Positions 50,581-58,627 of a stretch of 64,000 nt of DNA are shown piece by piece. Every line of letters begins with the position of its first letter. Positions within the stretch are counted from its first letter, which is position 1. The stretch covers positions 18,378 through 82,377 of the forward strand of contig DASZCK010000066.1 of NCBI GenBank assembly GCA_035943195.1, written 5' to 3'. The notes under the pieces are model-generated. The model was not told the origin of the DNA and did no database searches. It saw nothing but the letters and a program-made list of their open reading frames with translations. This stretch comes from DAIDKA01 sp035943195. GTDB lineage: Bacteria > Pseudomonadota > Gammaproteobacteria > Steroidobacterales > Steroidobacteraceae. Made by a program: the position numbers and the translations under genes.

Positions 50581-51222
50581 ATGAGTCGCAGCACCGCCGA
50601 AATCGTCCGTGAGTACGGTCCCTTCCCGGGTGTCGAGCGCGTCAATGGCGTCACCTATGACGGCCAGAACGTCTGGTTCGCCAGCGGCGAGAAACTGATT
50701 GCCTTCGATCCCGCGAGCGGCTCGGTACGCCACTTGCTCGACGTCGCCGCGCATGCCGGCACGGCCTTCGACGGGGAGCACCTGTTTCAGCTCGCCGAGG
50801 ACCGCATCCAGAAGATCGATCCCAAAACCGGGCGTGTGCTGGGCAACATTCCGGCGCCCGGCAAGGGCGGAGATTCAGGACTCACCTGGGCCGAAGGCAC
50901 GCTGTGGGTGGGACACTATCGGGAAGGGAAGATTTATCAGGTCGATCCGAACAGCGGAGCGATTCTGCGCACCATCGATTCCACCCGCTTCGTTACCGGG
51001 GTCACCTGGGTCGATGGCGATCTCTGGCACGGGAGCTGGCAGGGCGAGGCCGGCGAATTGCGACGTATCGACCCGCGCACGGGCGGGGTGCTGCAGACAC
51101 TCGAGATGCCCTCGGGAGCGGGGGTTTCTGGACTCGAGTCAGACGGCGGCGACTGCTTCTTCTGTGGCGGCGGAAGCAGCGGCAAGGTTCGCGCGGTCCG
51201 GCGGCCCAAACGCGCGCGCTGA
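50581..51222 (+). CDS. Glutamine-cyclotransferase/Vgb-like beta-propeller protein
   Basis: 213 residues made of beta-propeller blade repeats: GVTYDGQNVWFASG, IDPKTGRVLGNIP, LTWAEGTLWVGHY, IYQVDPNSGAILRTID, GVTWVDGDLWHGSW, RRIDPRTGGVLQTLEMP. This is the pattern of plant-type glutaminyl cyclotransferase and streptogramin lyase-like propellers; without a signal peptide it appears cytoplasmic. Nine bases after the HTH gene, so co-transcribed with it. The propeller is short (about five blades), and no catalytic residues can be named. Confidence 0.75.
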   Translation: MSRSTAEIVREYGPFPGVERVNGVTYDGQNVWFASGEKLIAFDPASGSVRHLLDVAAHAGTAFDGEHLFQLAEDRIQKIDPKTGRVLGNIPAPGKGGDSGLTWAEGTLWVGHYREGKIYQVDPNSGAILRTIDSTRFVTGVTWVDGDLWHGSWQGEAGELRRIDPRTGGVLQTLEMPSGAGVSGLESDGGDCFFCGGGSSGKVRAVRRPKRAR

Positions 51223-51223
51223 A

Positions 51224-51682
51224 TCAGTGCTGGGTGCCGGTTCCATGCACCAGGTCGTGGACCACCCGCACCCGCCAGTCCTCCTTGGGGAGCTTCACGC
51301 TCGGCGGCAGCAGCTGTGCGGCCAGCGCCGGGTTCAGGCGCTGGCGCGCCTGGAAGCCCGCTAAATCGGCGCTGAACTGTTGGTTGGCCTTCACGGCTTG
51401 TTCGCTGTTCAGGCGCACCCAGAACGTCCACCACTGCTTGTCCTGCAGCAGGGCATCCGCGATCGACACCGCGCCGCTTTTGCAGACGGCGGGAATCGGC
51501 GCGCTCTCGGGAACCTCGTGGCTGGACTTCCATTGGCACAGGAACATGACCCGCACCAGCGACTGCTGATCGATCACGTCCTCGATGACGGCGCCGGCGC
51601 CGATGGCGGAAACGGGCGCCAGCTGCAGCGCCACGAGCGCGGCAAGCAGCAGTGCCAGGTGGGCAAACGGTGCGCGCCTCAT
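51224..51682 (-). CDS. Exported protein of unknown function
   Basis: 152 residues with a signal peptide (FAHLALLLAALVALQLAPVSA). The mature part contains VRVMFLCQWKSSHEVP, an ICK-like CKSGAVSIADALL segment, LLQDKQWWTFWVRLN and a C-terminus PKEDWRVRVVHDLVHGTGTQH. Not recognised. It overlaps the DUF2147 gene upstream by four bases, so the two exported proteins form an operon. Confidence 0.65.
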   Translation of the reverse strand: MRRAPFAHLALLLAALVALQLAPVSAIGAGAVIEDVIDQQSLVRVMFLCQWKSSHEVPESAPIPAVCKSGAVSIADALLQDKQWWTFWVRLNSEQAVKANQQFSADLAGFQARQRLNPALAAQLLPPSVKLPKEDWRVRVVHDLVHGTGTQH

Positions 51683-52107
51683 TCGACGCGGCTCCAGGTC
51701 TGGGTGCGGAAGAAGGGACCAATGTAACCGCGCACCTGCAACGTCTTGCCACCGTCGAGCAGCTTAAGCCGCAGCGTATAAATCTTGCCGTTGTCAGGGT
51801 CCAGGATATTGCCATCCCCCCACACGTCGCCATGCTGTCTCATGCCTTCAATGATCGACAGGCCGACGATGGGTTTTCCGCGCCGCTCGTCAGTGCATCG
51901 GTCGCACAGCGGCACCGGTTTTGAGGGATGCAGCAGCTTCTCGACCCTGCCGCTCAACACACCCCCGGACTCACTGATCCGCACCAACGACTTCTCCTGG
52001 CCGCTATGGTCATCCACGGTCTTCCACAAGCCTGCAGGCGTGTTCTGCGCGTGCGCGAGACCGGCCATCATGGGCAGGCAAAGGAGCAGCGCGGCGATGG
52101 TTTTCAA
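51679..52107 (-). CDS. DUF2147 exported protein
   Basis: 142 residues from a TTG start at 52107, which has GGAG 8 bases upstream and gives a clean signal peptide (MKTIAALLLCLPMMAGLAHA). The open frame to 52158 would add a basic leader. The mature part carries the family landmarks: GLWKTVDDHSGQEKSLVRI, DRCTDERRGKPIVGLSII, WGDGNILDPDNGKIYTLRLKL and a GGKTLQVRGYIGPFFRTQTW end. DUF2147 proteins are predicted lipocalin-like envelope proteins; their ligand is unknown. Confidence 0.85.
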   Translation of the reverse strand: MKTIAALLLCLPMMAGLAHAQNTPAGLWKTVDDHSGQEKSLVRISESGGVLSGRVEKLLHPSKPVPLCDRCTDERRGKPIVGLSIIEGMRQHGDVWGDGNILDPDNGKIYTLRLKLLDGGKTLQVRGYIGPFFRTQTWSRVE

Positions 52108-52263
52108 GGAACTTCTCCGTCGAGAGCCTCGTACTGATGCGGCAAGCGAGTGTGGCATGGACAGGGTGTGGAAAGGTTATTGGAACACTGAAACGGGATA
52201 AATGGGCCGTGGGAAGCGATATTGTCTCAATAGAGATACAAACAGTTAGCGTACCATAACCGC

Positions 52264-52533
52264 ATGTCCGACCCCTCCGCGGCCGTCACCATCTTCCACA
52301 ACCCCGCCTGCGGGAATCCGCCGGATCGGCTGCGTCAGAAGGGCACGCCATACGAGGAGCTGGGGCTGGGCGCCGAGCACTGGAGTGACTCGCAACTCAT
52401 CGACCAGATGCTGCAGCACCCCATCCTCATCAATCGCCCCATCGTAATCACGCCCCGCGGCGTGAAATTGTGCAGGCTCTCCGAGGTGGTTCTGGAGCTG
52501 CTGCCAGCGCGTAAAGGAGAGCCCGAATGCTGA
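52264..52533 (+). CDS. ArsC-family protein with internal deletion
   Basis: 89 residues, against about 140 in arsenate reductases of the ArsC/Spx family. The N-terminal TIFHNPACGN keeps the catalytic Cys (Cys16). The C-terminal half LRQKGTPYEELGL, LIDQMLQHPILINRPIVITPRGVKLCR and PSEVVLELLP-like end are normal. Some 40 residues between them (the region that normally holds the second catalytic Arg) are missing without a frameshift. It is therefore probably inactive as an arsenate reductase. It overlaps the DUF2937 gene by seven bases. Confidence 0.75.
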   Translation: MSDPSAAVTIFHNPACGNPPDRLRQKGTPYEELGLGAEHWSDSQLIDQMLQHPILINRPIVITPRGVKLCRLSEVVLELLPARKGEPEC

Positions 52534-53114
52534 GAGGATATCTGCGGCTGGTGGTGTTTGCCCTGGGTCTGCTGGTGGGTGTGCAGGGCCCGGCGTTCGT
52601 CGATCAATACGCCAAGCGCGTAAGCGCGCACTACCTGGAAGTGAAGCAGAATTTCGCCGGCTTCCAGCAGGCCGCGGATCAGTATTTCAATGGTGACGTG
52701 AATGCGCTGGTCACGCACCACCTGCAAAGCCCGGACAAAGTCTTCAGGGGCGAGGCGAAGACCATCGGCGACCTCTTCGAGCGCATCAGATCGCTTAGCG
52801 CAGAAATGGCCGCGCTGAATGGTTCAACGCTCGCGCGCCTGATCCACATCATCGTCAATCCAAATCACGAAATACTTCAGGAAACCATCGCCGCCTACTC
52901 GTACACGGTGCCGCTCAGCCCGGAGGCAATCTCCTACGGCGTCATCACCGGACTGATATTGGCACTGGCGGCGGAGCTGATCCTGGCGGGGTTCGCGGGT
53001 TTGTGCTGGCACCAGTGGCAGCGCCTCACACGCGGCCCGCGTCGACCACCCGCGCGCCTGGTGCGCCGCGAACCGTCGATTGCCGGCGAGACTGAGCACC
53101 GCCGGCGCCACTAG
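52527..53114 (+). CDS. DUF2937 membrane protein
   Basis: 195 residues. The family start LRGYLRLVVFALGLLVGVQGPAFVDQYAKRV is one hydrophobic segment and a periplasmic helix (HYLEVKQNFAGFQQAADQYF). A second hydrophobic segment follows near 140 (ISYGVITGLILALAAELILAGFAGL), then a basic tail. Function unknown. It shares a transcript with the deleted arsC-like gene. Confidence 0.8.
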   Translation: MLRGYLRLVVFALGLLVGVQGPAFVDQYAKRVSAHYLEVKQNFAGFQQAADQYFNGDVNALVTHHLQSPDKVFRGEAKTIGDLFERIRSLSAEMAALNGSTLARLIHIIVNPNHEILQETIAAYSYTVPLSPEAISYGVITGLILALAAELILAGFAGLCWHQWQRLTRGPRRPPARLVRREPSIAGETEHRRRH

Positions 53115-53131
53115 GCGTGGGAGACTGACGC

Positions 53132-53968
53132 TCAGGCGTGGTTCGCTTTCACTTGAGCGAGGTGCCACTCGGCGTGTTCGCGCAGGTCACCACGTTCCAC
53201 GTCTGCCCAGCACCAAACGGCCGTCCTGACGCTGGTCATGGCGCGGCAGACTCGCAGCAGCTCTACCTGCAGCGGTTGACCGTAGCAGCGCTCCGTCCCC
53301 GGTTCGAGATAGGCGACATCCCACTCAACCGGTCCCACGCAGGTGGTCTCGAAGTCGATGAAGATCGGCTCATTGTCGACGACCAGAATATTGTGGGCAT
53401 GCGGCGCGCCATGCAGCACGACGTGGGATTGCGGCGGGGCGAGCCGCAGCAGTTGGCTTCGGAGGCTGTCAAAGGCCCTTCGCAACAGATCCCGGTCCGC
53501 TGCCGCCAGGGCCGGCAGTGCCGCGTTGTCCGCCAACAATGAGCGGATGACGTCCAGCTCCGTAAGGTAGGAAGGCAGGGTCGCGCGCAACGACGGCGCG
53601 AGGCGATCCAGTGCCAGGTGCAGGCGGCGTAGTGCCGCGGCGACGTGCTCGGCTGCCATGTCCACTTGCGGGTCTTGCGCGTAGTAACGCCAGAAGGTCA
53701 GGTCGAATCCGCCACGCGAGTGAACCACCGGAGCGATCTGCCTGGCGGGACAGACGCTGGGACCGCCGAGGGCGCACAACGCCTGAGCGACCCGCAGCTC
53801 GATCTGCAGGCGCGGATAGCTTGCGGTACCCACCTTAGCGACCACCGGCTCGGGTTTGAGCCAGACCACGGTGTTGTTGGTCGAGCGCAGGCTGACGGGC
53901 TGCTGCACCTTCAGGCCGGCTTCGCGCGCCAGCGCCATTGCAACGCCAATCGGGTCCGGTGCCGCCAT
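53132..53968 (-). CDS. Aminoglycoside phosphotransferase-like protein, altered catalytic loop
   Basis: 278 residues of the APH/choline kinase fold. The N-lobe has a LRSTNNTVVWLKPEPVVAKVG strand pair with the ATP-binding Lys. The catalytic loop reads VVLHGAPHAHNILVV: the usual HGDxHxxN has Ala at the catalytic Asp position. The metal-binding FIDFETTCVGPVEWDVAYL is intact. It may be a pseudokinase, or a kinase that uses another base. The upstream side has a strong terminator (54000-54024), so it is isolated from the transcript of the histidine kinase. Confidence 0.7.
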   Translation of the reverse strand: MAAPDPIGVAMALAREAGLKVQQPVSLRSTNNTVVWLKPEPVVAKVGTASYPRLQIELRVAQALCALGGPSVCPARQIAPVVHSRGGFDLTFWRYYAQDPQVDMAAEHVAAALRRLHLALDRLAPSLRATLPSYLTELDVIRSLLADNAALPALAAADRDLLRRAFDSLRSQLLRLAPPQSHVVLHGAPHAHNILVVDNEPIFIDFETTCVGPVEWDVAYLEPGTERCYGQPLQVELLRVCRAMTSVRTAVWCWADVERGDLREHAEWHLAQVKANHA

Positions 53969-53994
53969 CGAGCGTATATGCCCATATCGGGGGA

Positions 53995-54024
53995 ATAAAA
54001 AAAGCCCCGCTTAAGCGGGGCTTT
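53995..54024 (-). terminator. Rho-independent terminator, minus strand
   Basis: AAAGCCCCGC-TTAA-GCGGGGCTTT, a perfect 10-bp stem followed on the minus strand by a T-run (the TTTTTTTATT stretch from the stem end). It is upstream of the phosphotransferase-like gene and ends whatever is transcribed leftward through 54025-54462. Confidence 0.85.
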
Positions 54025-54462
54025 GAGTGGGTCCTCACCGACCGGGTCAATCGCTGTCAGCTCCGGCCAAGTGCGCAAACACAGCGCGCTTCGCGTCGCG
54101 TCGACACAGGCTTTAATCCAACACGGTGTGGCAATGGAGCTAACTAACTCCGGTCTGGCAAATGCAGACTGCGTGTCATTTCACGCTACCCGCCTACGGC
54201 CATCGCTCAACTGGCGAGGGCCCTCCGTGCCTGTGTTAATCGCCCGAGTTTCTCACTTCTTCGCTGTCACAATCTGTTCTCTCTGCGCATCAAATGCCGT
54301 TAAGAATTGGTAATTCTTTTGCGTCACGGGGTGTATCGAGAGAACTAAAAACAGCCGAAACAGGTGCTTATCGAAACTTCCCAACAAAGTCTACAACTGA
54401 ATAGTAGCGATTTATGCCGCCACTTGCATGTGGCAGTTATACGACAGAGAAGGCCATTCGCT
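54025..54462. other. 440-base noncoding region ahead of a minus-strand terminator
   Basis: No convincing gene. The minus strand contains several short hairpins (GCGTG-AAATGA-CACGC; TCTG...CAGA; GGAG...CTCC near 54130-54180) and then the terminator, as expected of a structured RNA or a long 3' untranslated region of the histidine kinase. I tested it by eye against 6S RNA, tmRNA, RNase P and SRP RNA and recognised none. The sequence is less G+C-rich at 54300-54460. Confidence 0.45.
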
Positions 54463-56427
54463 TTAGCTGTAGCGTGGCAATAAAATCCGGAAGCGGACCC
54501 CACTGCCATCGGCCCGGTTGGCGGCCTGCGCCGTGCCCCCATGAAATTCCGCAATCAGCCGCACGATATAGAGCCCCAGGCCGAAGTGCGGGCGGCTGTC
54601 GCTGCTCGAGCGGGACTGCCACAGGGACTCGAACAGGTGCCTGTGGCCGTCCCCGCTCAGGGCCGGGCCGGGATTATCGACTTCGATCAGCACGTGGCTC
54701 GCATCGGCGGCGAGGCGGATCGTCACCGTGGACCCGTCGGGGCTGAAATCGACTGCATTATCGATGAGTTTGTCGAGCAGCTGCACGATGAGATCCGGGG
54801 CGCCGCTGAGCATGACCGGTTCCGCCGGCAGCTCGGCGCTGAACTGGCGCTGCGGAAAACCCGTGCGATAGGCACCCGCGGCGCTGTCGATGAGCGCACG
54901 CAGATCGAAGCGGGAACGCTCCGCGCCCTGGATCGCCTCCTCGACCCGGGTCGCCGCGCCCATGGCCAGCAGGATCGCGCTCAGGCGCTCACTGCCCTCC
55001 CGCGCCCGGTTGAGGTAGGTGCGTGCGGCCGGCGTGACTGGCTCGGATTCCAGGTTGTCCAGCGAGGAGCGCACGATGGTGAGAGGCGTGCGGATCTCGT
55101 GCGCCAGCTTGCCCGCCAGGGTCCGCAGGTATCCGGTGTATTCGTTGAGGCGGCCCAGCAGCATCGAAAAGCTGCGCGCCACATCGCCGAGTTCATCGGT
55201 GGCCGCGGTTTCCGGGAAGGTGGTCACCAGCCCTTCCCGGGTGAGCGCCGTTTCGCTGGCCTGGCGCAGGCGCGCCAGGCGCCAGGCCAGCCAGGCCGCA
55301 AAGGTGAACATCAGCACGACCACTCCGGCGCTGGTGACCAGCGTGAAGTCCAGCAGCTGCGTGAGGGCCTTGTCGCGCAGGGTCAGTGAGCGCTCGGCGG
55401 TCTCCACGATCTGCACCGTGCCCAGGGTCTGGCGCCGATCGAAGCCCGCGATCGGCGCCTGGGCCTCCACCACTTTGCGATCAGCCGGCCGTTCGAGCAT
55501 GCGCCGGTACAGCTGCGGCAACAGCCCGCGCTCCGCGCCGCCGACGCTGGCCACGGACAGGGCGTCCACCTGACTGAGGATGGCCCGGTCGGCTCCCGTC
55601 ACCGTCAGGCGCAGCCCCGGTTGGATGAACTGCTCCAGGTAGTTGTTGAGTTCCGGCGAGGGCATCAGCAGGCGTCCCTCGGGTGCCAGGCTCTCGTGGT
55701 CGAGGTTGCCGAAGCTCACCGGGTCGGCGCCGCGATGGTCGCGCTCATCCACCAGCACGCCCAGGCGCGCACCGAGCATCGACAGCGGAATGCGCAGCTC
55801 CACCCGGTAGCCGCCGGTCATGGGTTGCCAGCCGCCCACGATCCGCAGCTCGTCGATCGCCACCTGGCGACCCAGCTCCTTGGTTTCGATGCGCCGCGCA
55901 TGCACCGGCCCCGGGCCGGGTGTCGCGATCAGGTACTGGTGCGGAGCCCCCGCCGCATCGGTGAAGGCCACCCACACCCGGTTCCCAAAGCCCGCCGGAT
56001 CCAGTAAGTCGAAGCCCGGGGCGTCCCACACTACATGCGCATCGCGGACTTCGATGAGCAGGTACGCCATGCGTTCATGCACGCCCACCAGCAGCGCCAG
56101 CTGGCGCGGGCCGGCGGCGAACACGCGGCGAAAGGGCGAAGCGCGCGGCCACTCATCGGCGTAGCCATCGAGAAACGGCGCGGACAGCAGCGGCACCGCC
56201 TGCAGGTCCGCAGGCCCCGGCGCCGCGAGTCCCGCGTCCGGCGTCATGCGATACAGCAGGTCGGTACGGCCCTGCAGCGAGGTGGCGATGGTCTGCGCGA
56301 TGGCCTGCAGTGACTGTTGCTCGCCATCGCGCAGCGCGGCTTCCATTTCGCGCGCGTATTCGTAGCCGGCCAGGGGCAGCACCAGTGACGCGAATCCCAG
56401 CAGCAGCAGCTTGAGGCGCAGTGACAT
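54463..56427 (-). CDS. Sensor histidine kinase of the dedicated-sortase-system type
   Basis: 654 residues. N-terminal membrane segment (LLLLGFASLVLPLAG), a large extracytoplasmic sensor region to about 355, a second membrane segment (LVTSAGVVVLMFTFAAWLAW), a HAMP-like linker, the phospho-acceptor His in AGKLAHEIRTPLTIVRSSLDN near 440, and an ATPase domain with DNAVDFSPDGS and FGLGLYIVRLI. The layout, including the long beta-rich sensor part and the opening, matches the kinase of the 'proteobacterial dedicated sortase system'. The partner regulator is directly upstream (18 bases between them). No sortase or its target is in the window. Confidence 0.85.
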   Translation of the reverse strand: MSLRLKLLLLGFASLVLPLAGYEYAREMEAALRDGEQQSLQAIAQTIATSLQGRTDLLYRMTPDAGLAAPGPADLQAVPLLSAPFLDGYADEWPRASPFRRVFAAGPRQLALLVGVHERMAYLLIEVRDAHVVWDAPGFDLLDPAGFGNRVWVAFTDAAGAPHQYLIATPGPGPVHARRIETKELGRQVAIDELRIVGGWQPMTGGYRVELRIPLSMLGARLGVLVDERDHRGADPVSFGNLDHESLAPEGRLLMPSPELNNYLEQFIQPGLRLTVTGADRAILSQVDALSVASVGGAERGLLPQLYRRMLERPADRKVVEAQAPIAGFDRRQTLGTVQIVETAERSLTLRDKALTQLLDFTLVTSAGVVVLMFTFAAWLAWRLARLRQASETALTREGLVTTFPETAATDELGDVARSFSMLLGRLNEYTGYLRTLAGKLAHEIRTPLTIVRSSLDNLESEPVTPAARTYLNRAREGSERLSAILLAMGAATRVEEAIQGAERSRFDLRALIDSAAGAYRTGFPQRQFSAELPAEPVMLSGAPDLIVQLLDKLIDNAVDFSPDGSTVTIRLAADASHVLIEVDNPGPALSGDGHRHLFESLWQSRSSSDSRPHFGLGLYIVRLIAEFHGGTAQAANRADGSGVRFRILLPRYS

Positions 56428-56445
56428 CGATGCGCTCCGGACGGA

Positions 56446-57132
56446 TCACTCCACCCAGCGATAGCCCATGCCGTACACGGTCTGGATGGCATCGAACTTG
56501 GGATCAAGCTGCTGGAACTTGCGACGGATGCGCTTGATGTGCGAGGTGATGGTGTTGTCATCCAGCACGACATTGGCGGCATCCATGAGCTGCTGGCGGT
56601 TGCGCACGTGACCGGGATGGCGCGCCAGCGCATGCACTATCCAGAACTCGGTCAGCGACAGCAGCACGACTTCTCCTTCCCACTGGACCTGCATGCGCTC
56701 GCCGTCGAGCAGCAGCGGACCGCGTTGCACGGTCTGGCCGGTGCTGGCGGGCTTGCGCAGCGCCTCGATGCGGCGGAACAGCGCGTTCACGCGTGCGATC
56801 AGGTGCGGGATGCTCAAGTCCTTGGTGAGGAAGTCATCCGCTCCGAGCCGCAGGCCCGACACCGCGTCGAGCTCGCTGTCGCGCGCGGTGAGAAAGATGA
56901 TGGGCAGCTCGGCGGAGAGCGAGCGCAACGCGCGACACAGCTCGAAGCCGCCTTCCGGTTCGTCCTCCAGCGAGATATCGATGACCGCGAGGTCCGGCAG
57001 CCGCGCGGCGCAGGCCGTCATGGCCTGCTTGCGGTTGCCGTAGGTGCGCACCGCATAACCCTCGCGGGTGAAGGCGGCGGCGTAGTTGTCGCGAATGGCC
57101 GGTTCATCTTCGATGATCGCGATGAGTTTCAT
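56446..57132 (-). CDS. Response regulator of the dedicated-sortase-system type
   Basis: 228 residues from ATG 57132, which begins at the first strand (MKLIAIIEDEPAIRDNY). Receiver domain with acidic pair, phospho-acceptor Asp in LAVIDISLED near 50, Thr/Ser in IFLTARDS and Lys in DFLTKDLS; then an OmpR-type winged helix with LSLTEFWIVHALARHPG and VYGMGYRW. The unusual DLPDLAVIDISLEDEPEGGFELC context matches the sortase-system regulators. The open frame to 57276 would add a leader with no ribosome site. Operon with the kinase. Confidence 0.88.
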   Translation of the reverse strand: MKLIAIIEDEPAIRDNYAAAFTREGYAVRTYGNRKQAMTACAARLPDLAVIDISLEDEPEGGFELCRALRSLSAELPIIFLTARDSELDAVSGLRLGADDFLTKDLSIPHLIARVNALFRRIEALRKPASTGQTVQRGPLLLDGERMQVQWEGEVVLLSLTEFWIVHALARHPGHVRNRQQLMDAANVVLDDNTITSHIKRIRRKFQQLDPKFDAIQTVYGMGYRWVE

Positions 57133-57299
57133 GTCTACAGCGTACTGCAACGGCGAGTGCGGCGGCAGGGCCACGCGGTCGACCGCCATGATCCGCCACG
57201 ATTGGCCTGCGCCACGCCCGATTCGCCACCCGCTCCCGGCCAGCTTCGGGGCGCCCAATGACATCGTGGGCCGCAAGGCTGAGCAACCGGGTGACTCCC

Positions 57300-57392
57300 A
57301 TGATCATACTGACCGACGCGCCGAACTGGCTGCCCCGGCTCTTCAACTGGCTGGCGGTCGTGGTGCTGCTGTCGCTCGGCCTGCTGCTCTGA
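57300..57392 (+). CDS. Possible 30-residue single-helix membrane peptide
   Basis: Open frame for MIILTDAPNWLPRLFNWLAV followed by a pure hydrophobic end (VVLLSLGLLL). It fits a small membrane peptide, lying between divergent regulator and convergent dehydrogenase genes, with weak GGGTGA just upstream of an in-frame GTG at 57291. It could also be chance in a high-G+C spacer. Confidence 0.35.
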   Translation: MIILTDAPNWLPRLFNWLAVVVLLSLGLLL

Positions 57393-57399
57393 TGGGGCC

Positions 57400-58569
57400 T
57401 CAGAAGGCGCTCAATCCGGTGAGCGCGCGCCCGACCGAGAGCTGGTGGATGGTCTGAGTACCTTCGTACGTGACCACGCTCTCCAGATTCAACATATGCC
57501 GCACCGGACTGAATTCGGCGCTGATCCCGGCCGCGCCCAGGAGGTCGCGACAATCACGCGCGATCTCCAGCGCCATGCGCGCATTGTTCCACTTGGCCAG
57601 AGAGACCTGCGCGGGGGCGAGTTCCCCTGCGTCCTTCAGCCGCGCCAGCTGCAGCGACAGCAGTTGTGCCGCGGTGATGCGCCGTGCCATGTCGGCGAGG
57701 CGGATCTGCACGCTTTGGGTTGCGGCCAGGGCGCGCCCGAACATCTCGCGGGTCTTCGTGTATTCAATCACGGTGTGCAGGCAGTCCTGGGCGGCGCCGA
57801 TCACCCCCCAGGTGATGCCATAGCGCGCCTGGTTGAGACAGGACAGCGGAGCCTTCAGTCCCAGGGCGCCGGGTAGCAGCGCGTCCTCCGGTACCGCCAC
57901 GTCATTCAAATAAAGCGCCGCCGTGTCGGAGGCGCGCAGCGACATCTTTTCCTGGATTTCGGTGGCCTCGAAACCGGGCAACCGGGTGTCCACCAGGAAC
58001 CCGCGCATGCCCGCATCGGTGCTGGCCCAGATCACCGCGAGGTCGGCGATGCTGCCATTGGTGATCCAGATCTTCGAGCCGTTCAGCACCCAGTCATCGC
58101 CGCGACGTTGGGCGTGGGTTCGCAGATTGGCCGGATCGGAGCCGCCGTGCGACTCGGTGAGGCCGAAGCAGCCGATGAGCTCACCGCGCGCCATGCGCGG
58201 CAGGTACTGCAGCCGCTGCGCATCGCTGCCAAAGGCGTAGATGGCGTGCATGGCGAGCGAGGATTGCACCGACACGAAACTGCGCAGCGCCGAGTCCCCG
58301 CGCTCCAGTTCCTGGCAGATCAGCCCGTAGCTCACGGCATTGAGCCCGGCGCAATCGTAGCCCTGGATGCTCGCGCCCAGCACGCCCAGGTTCGCCAGTC
58401 CCGGGATCAGCTCCCGCGGAAAACGGTGCTGTTCAAAACACTCGCGCAGCAGCGGCTGGGCTTCGCTGCTGACGAAGCGCGCCACGCTGTCCTGCACCAA
58501 CCGTTCCTCATCGGTGAGGCAGGCGCGCACGCCGAACAGATCCAGTGGGTCCAGGGGCGCTTGCGACAT
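57400..58569 (-). CDS. gcdH: Acyl-CoA dehydrogenase, glutaryl-CoA dehydrogenase type
   Basis: FAD enzyme of 389 residues that oxidises and decarboxylates glutaryl-CoA to crotonyl-CoA in lysine, tryptophan and aromatic breakdown. Flavin motifs FGLTESHGGSDPANL and WITNGSIADLAVIWA are present, as is a substrate-binding ERGDSALRSFVSVQSSLAM Arg. The catalytic Glu is in NLESVVTYEGTQTIHQL, the form typical for glutaryl-CoA dehydrogenases. Alone on the minus strand; a CoA-transferase partner, often adjacent, is not seen. Confidence 0.9.
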   Translation of the reverse strand: MSQAPLDPLDLFGVRACLTDEERLVQDSVARFVSSEAQPLLRECFEQHRFPRELIPGLANLGVLGASIQGYDCAGLNAVSYGLICQELERGDSALRSFVSVQSSLAMHAIYAFGSDAQRLQYLPRMARGELIGCFGLTESHGGSDPANLRTHAQRRGDDWVLNGSKIWITNGSIADLAVIWASTDAGMRGFLVDTRLPGFEATEIQEKMSLRASDTAALYLNDVAVPEDALLPGALGLKAPLSCLNQARYGITWGVIGAAQDCLHTVIEYTKTREMFGRALAATQSVQIRLADMARRITAAQLLSLQLARLKDAGELAPAQVSLAKWNNARMALEIARDCRDLLGAAGISAEFSPVRHMLNLESVVTYEGTQTIHQLSVGRALTGLSAF

Positions 58570-58627
58570 ACCGCCAGCCTAGCCGCCGGACGGGAGCGGC
58601 GCCACTTCTGTAGAATTCCGCGAGGCC

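Noticed and set aside
54025..54462. 6S RNA, tmRNA, RNase P or SRP RNA in the gap next to the histidine kinase
   Set aside because: Looked for the conserved start, end and loop sequences of each on both strands and did not find them.
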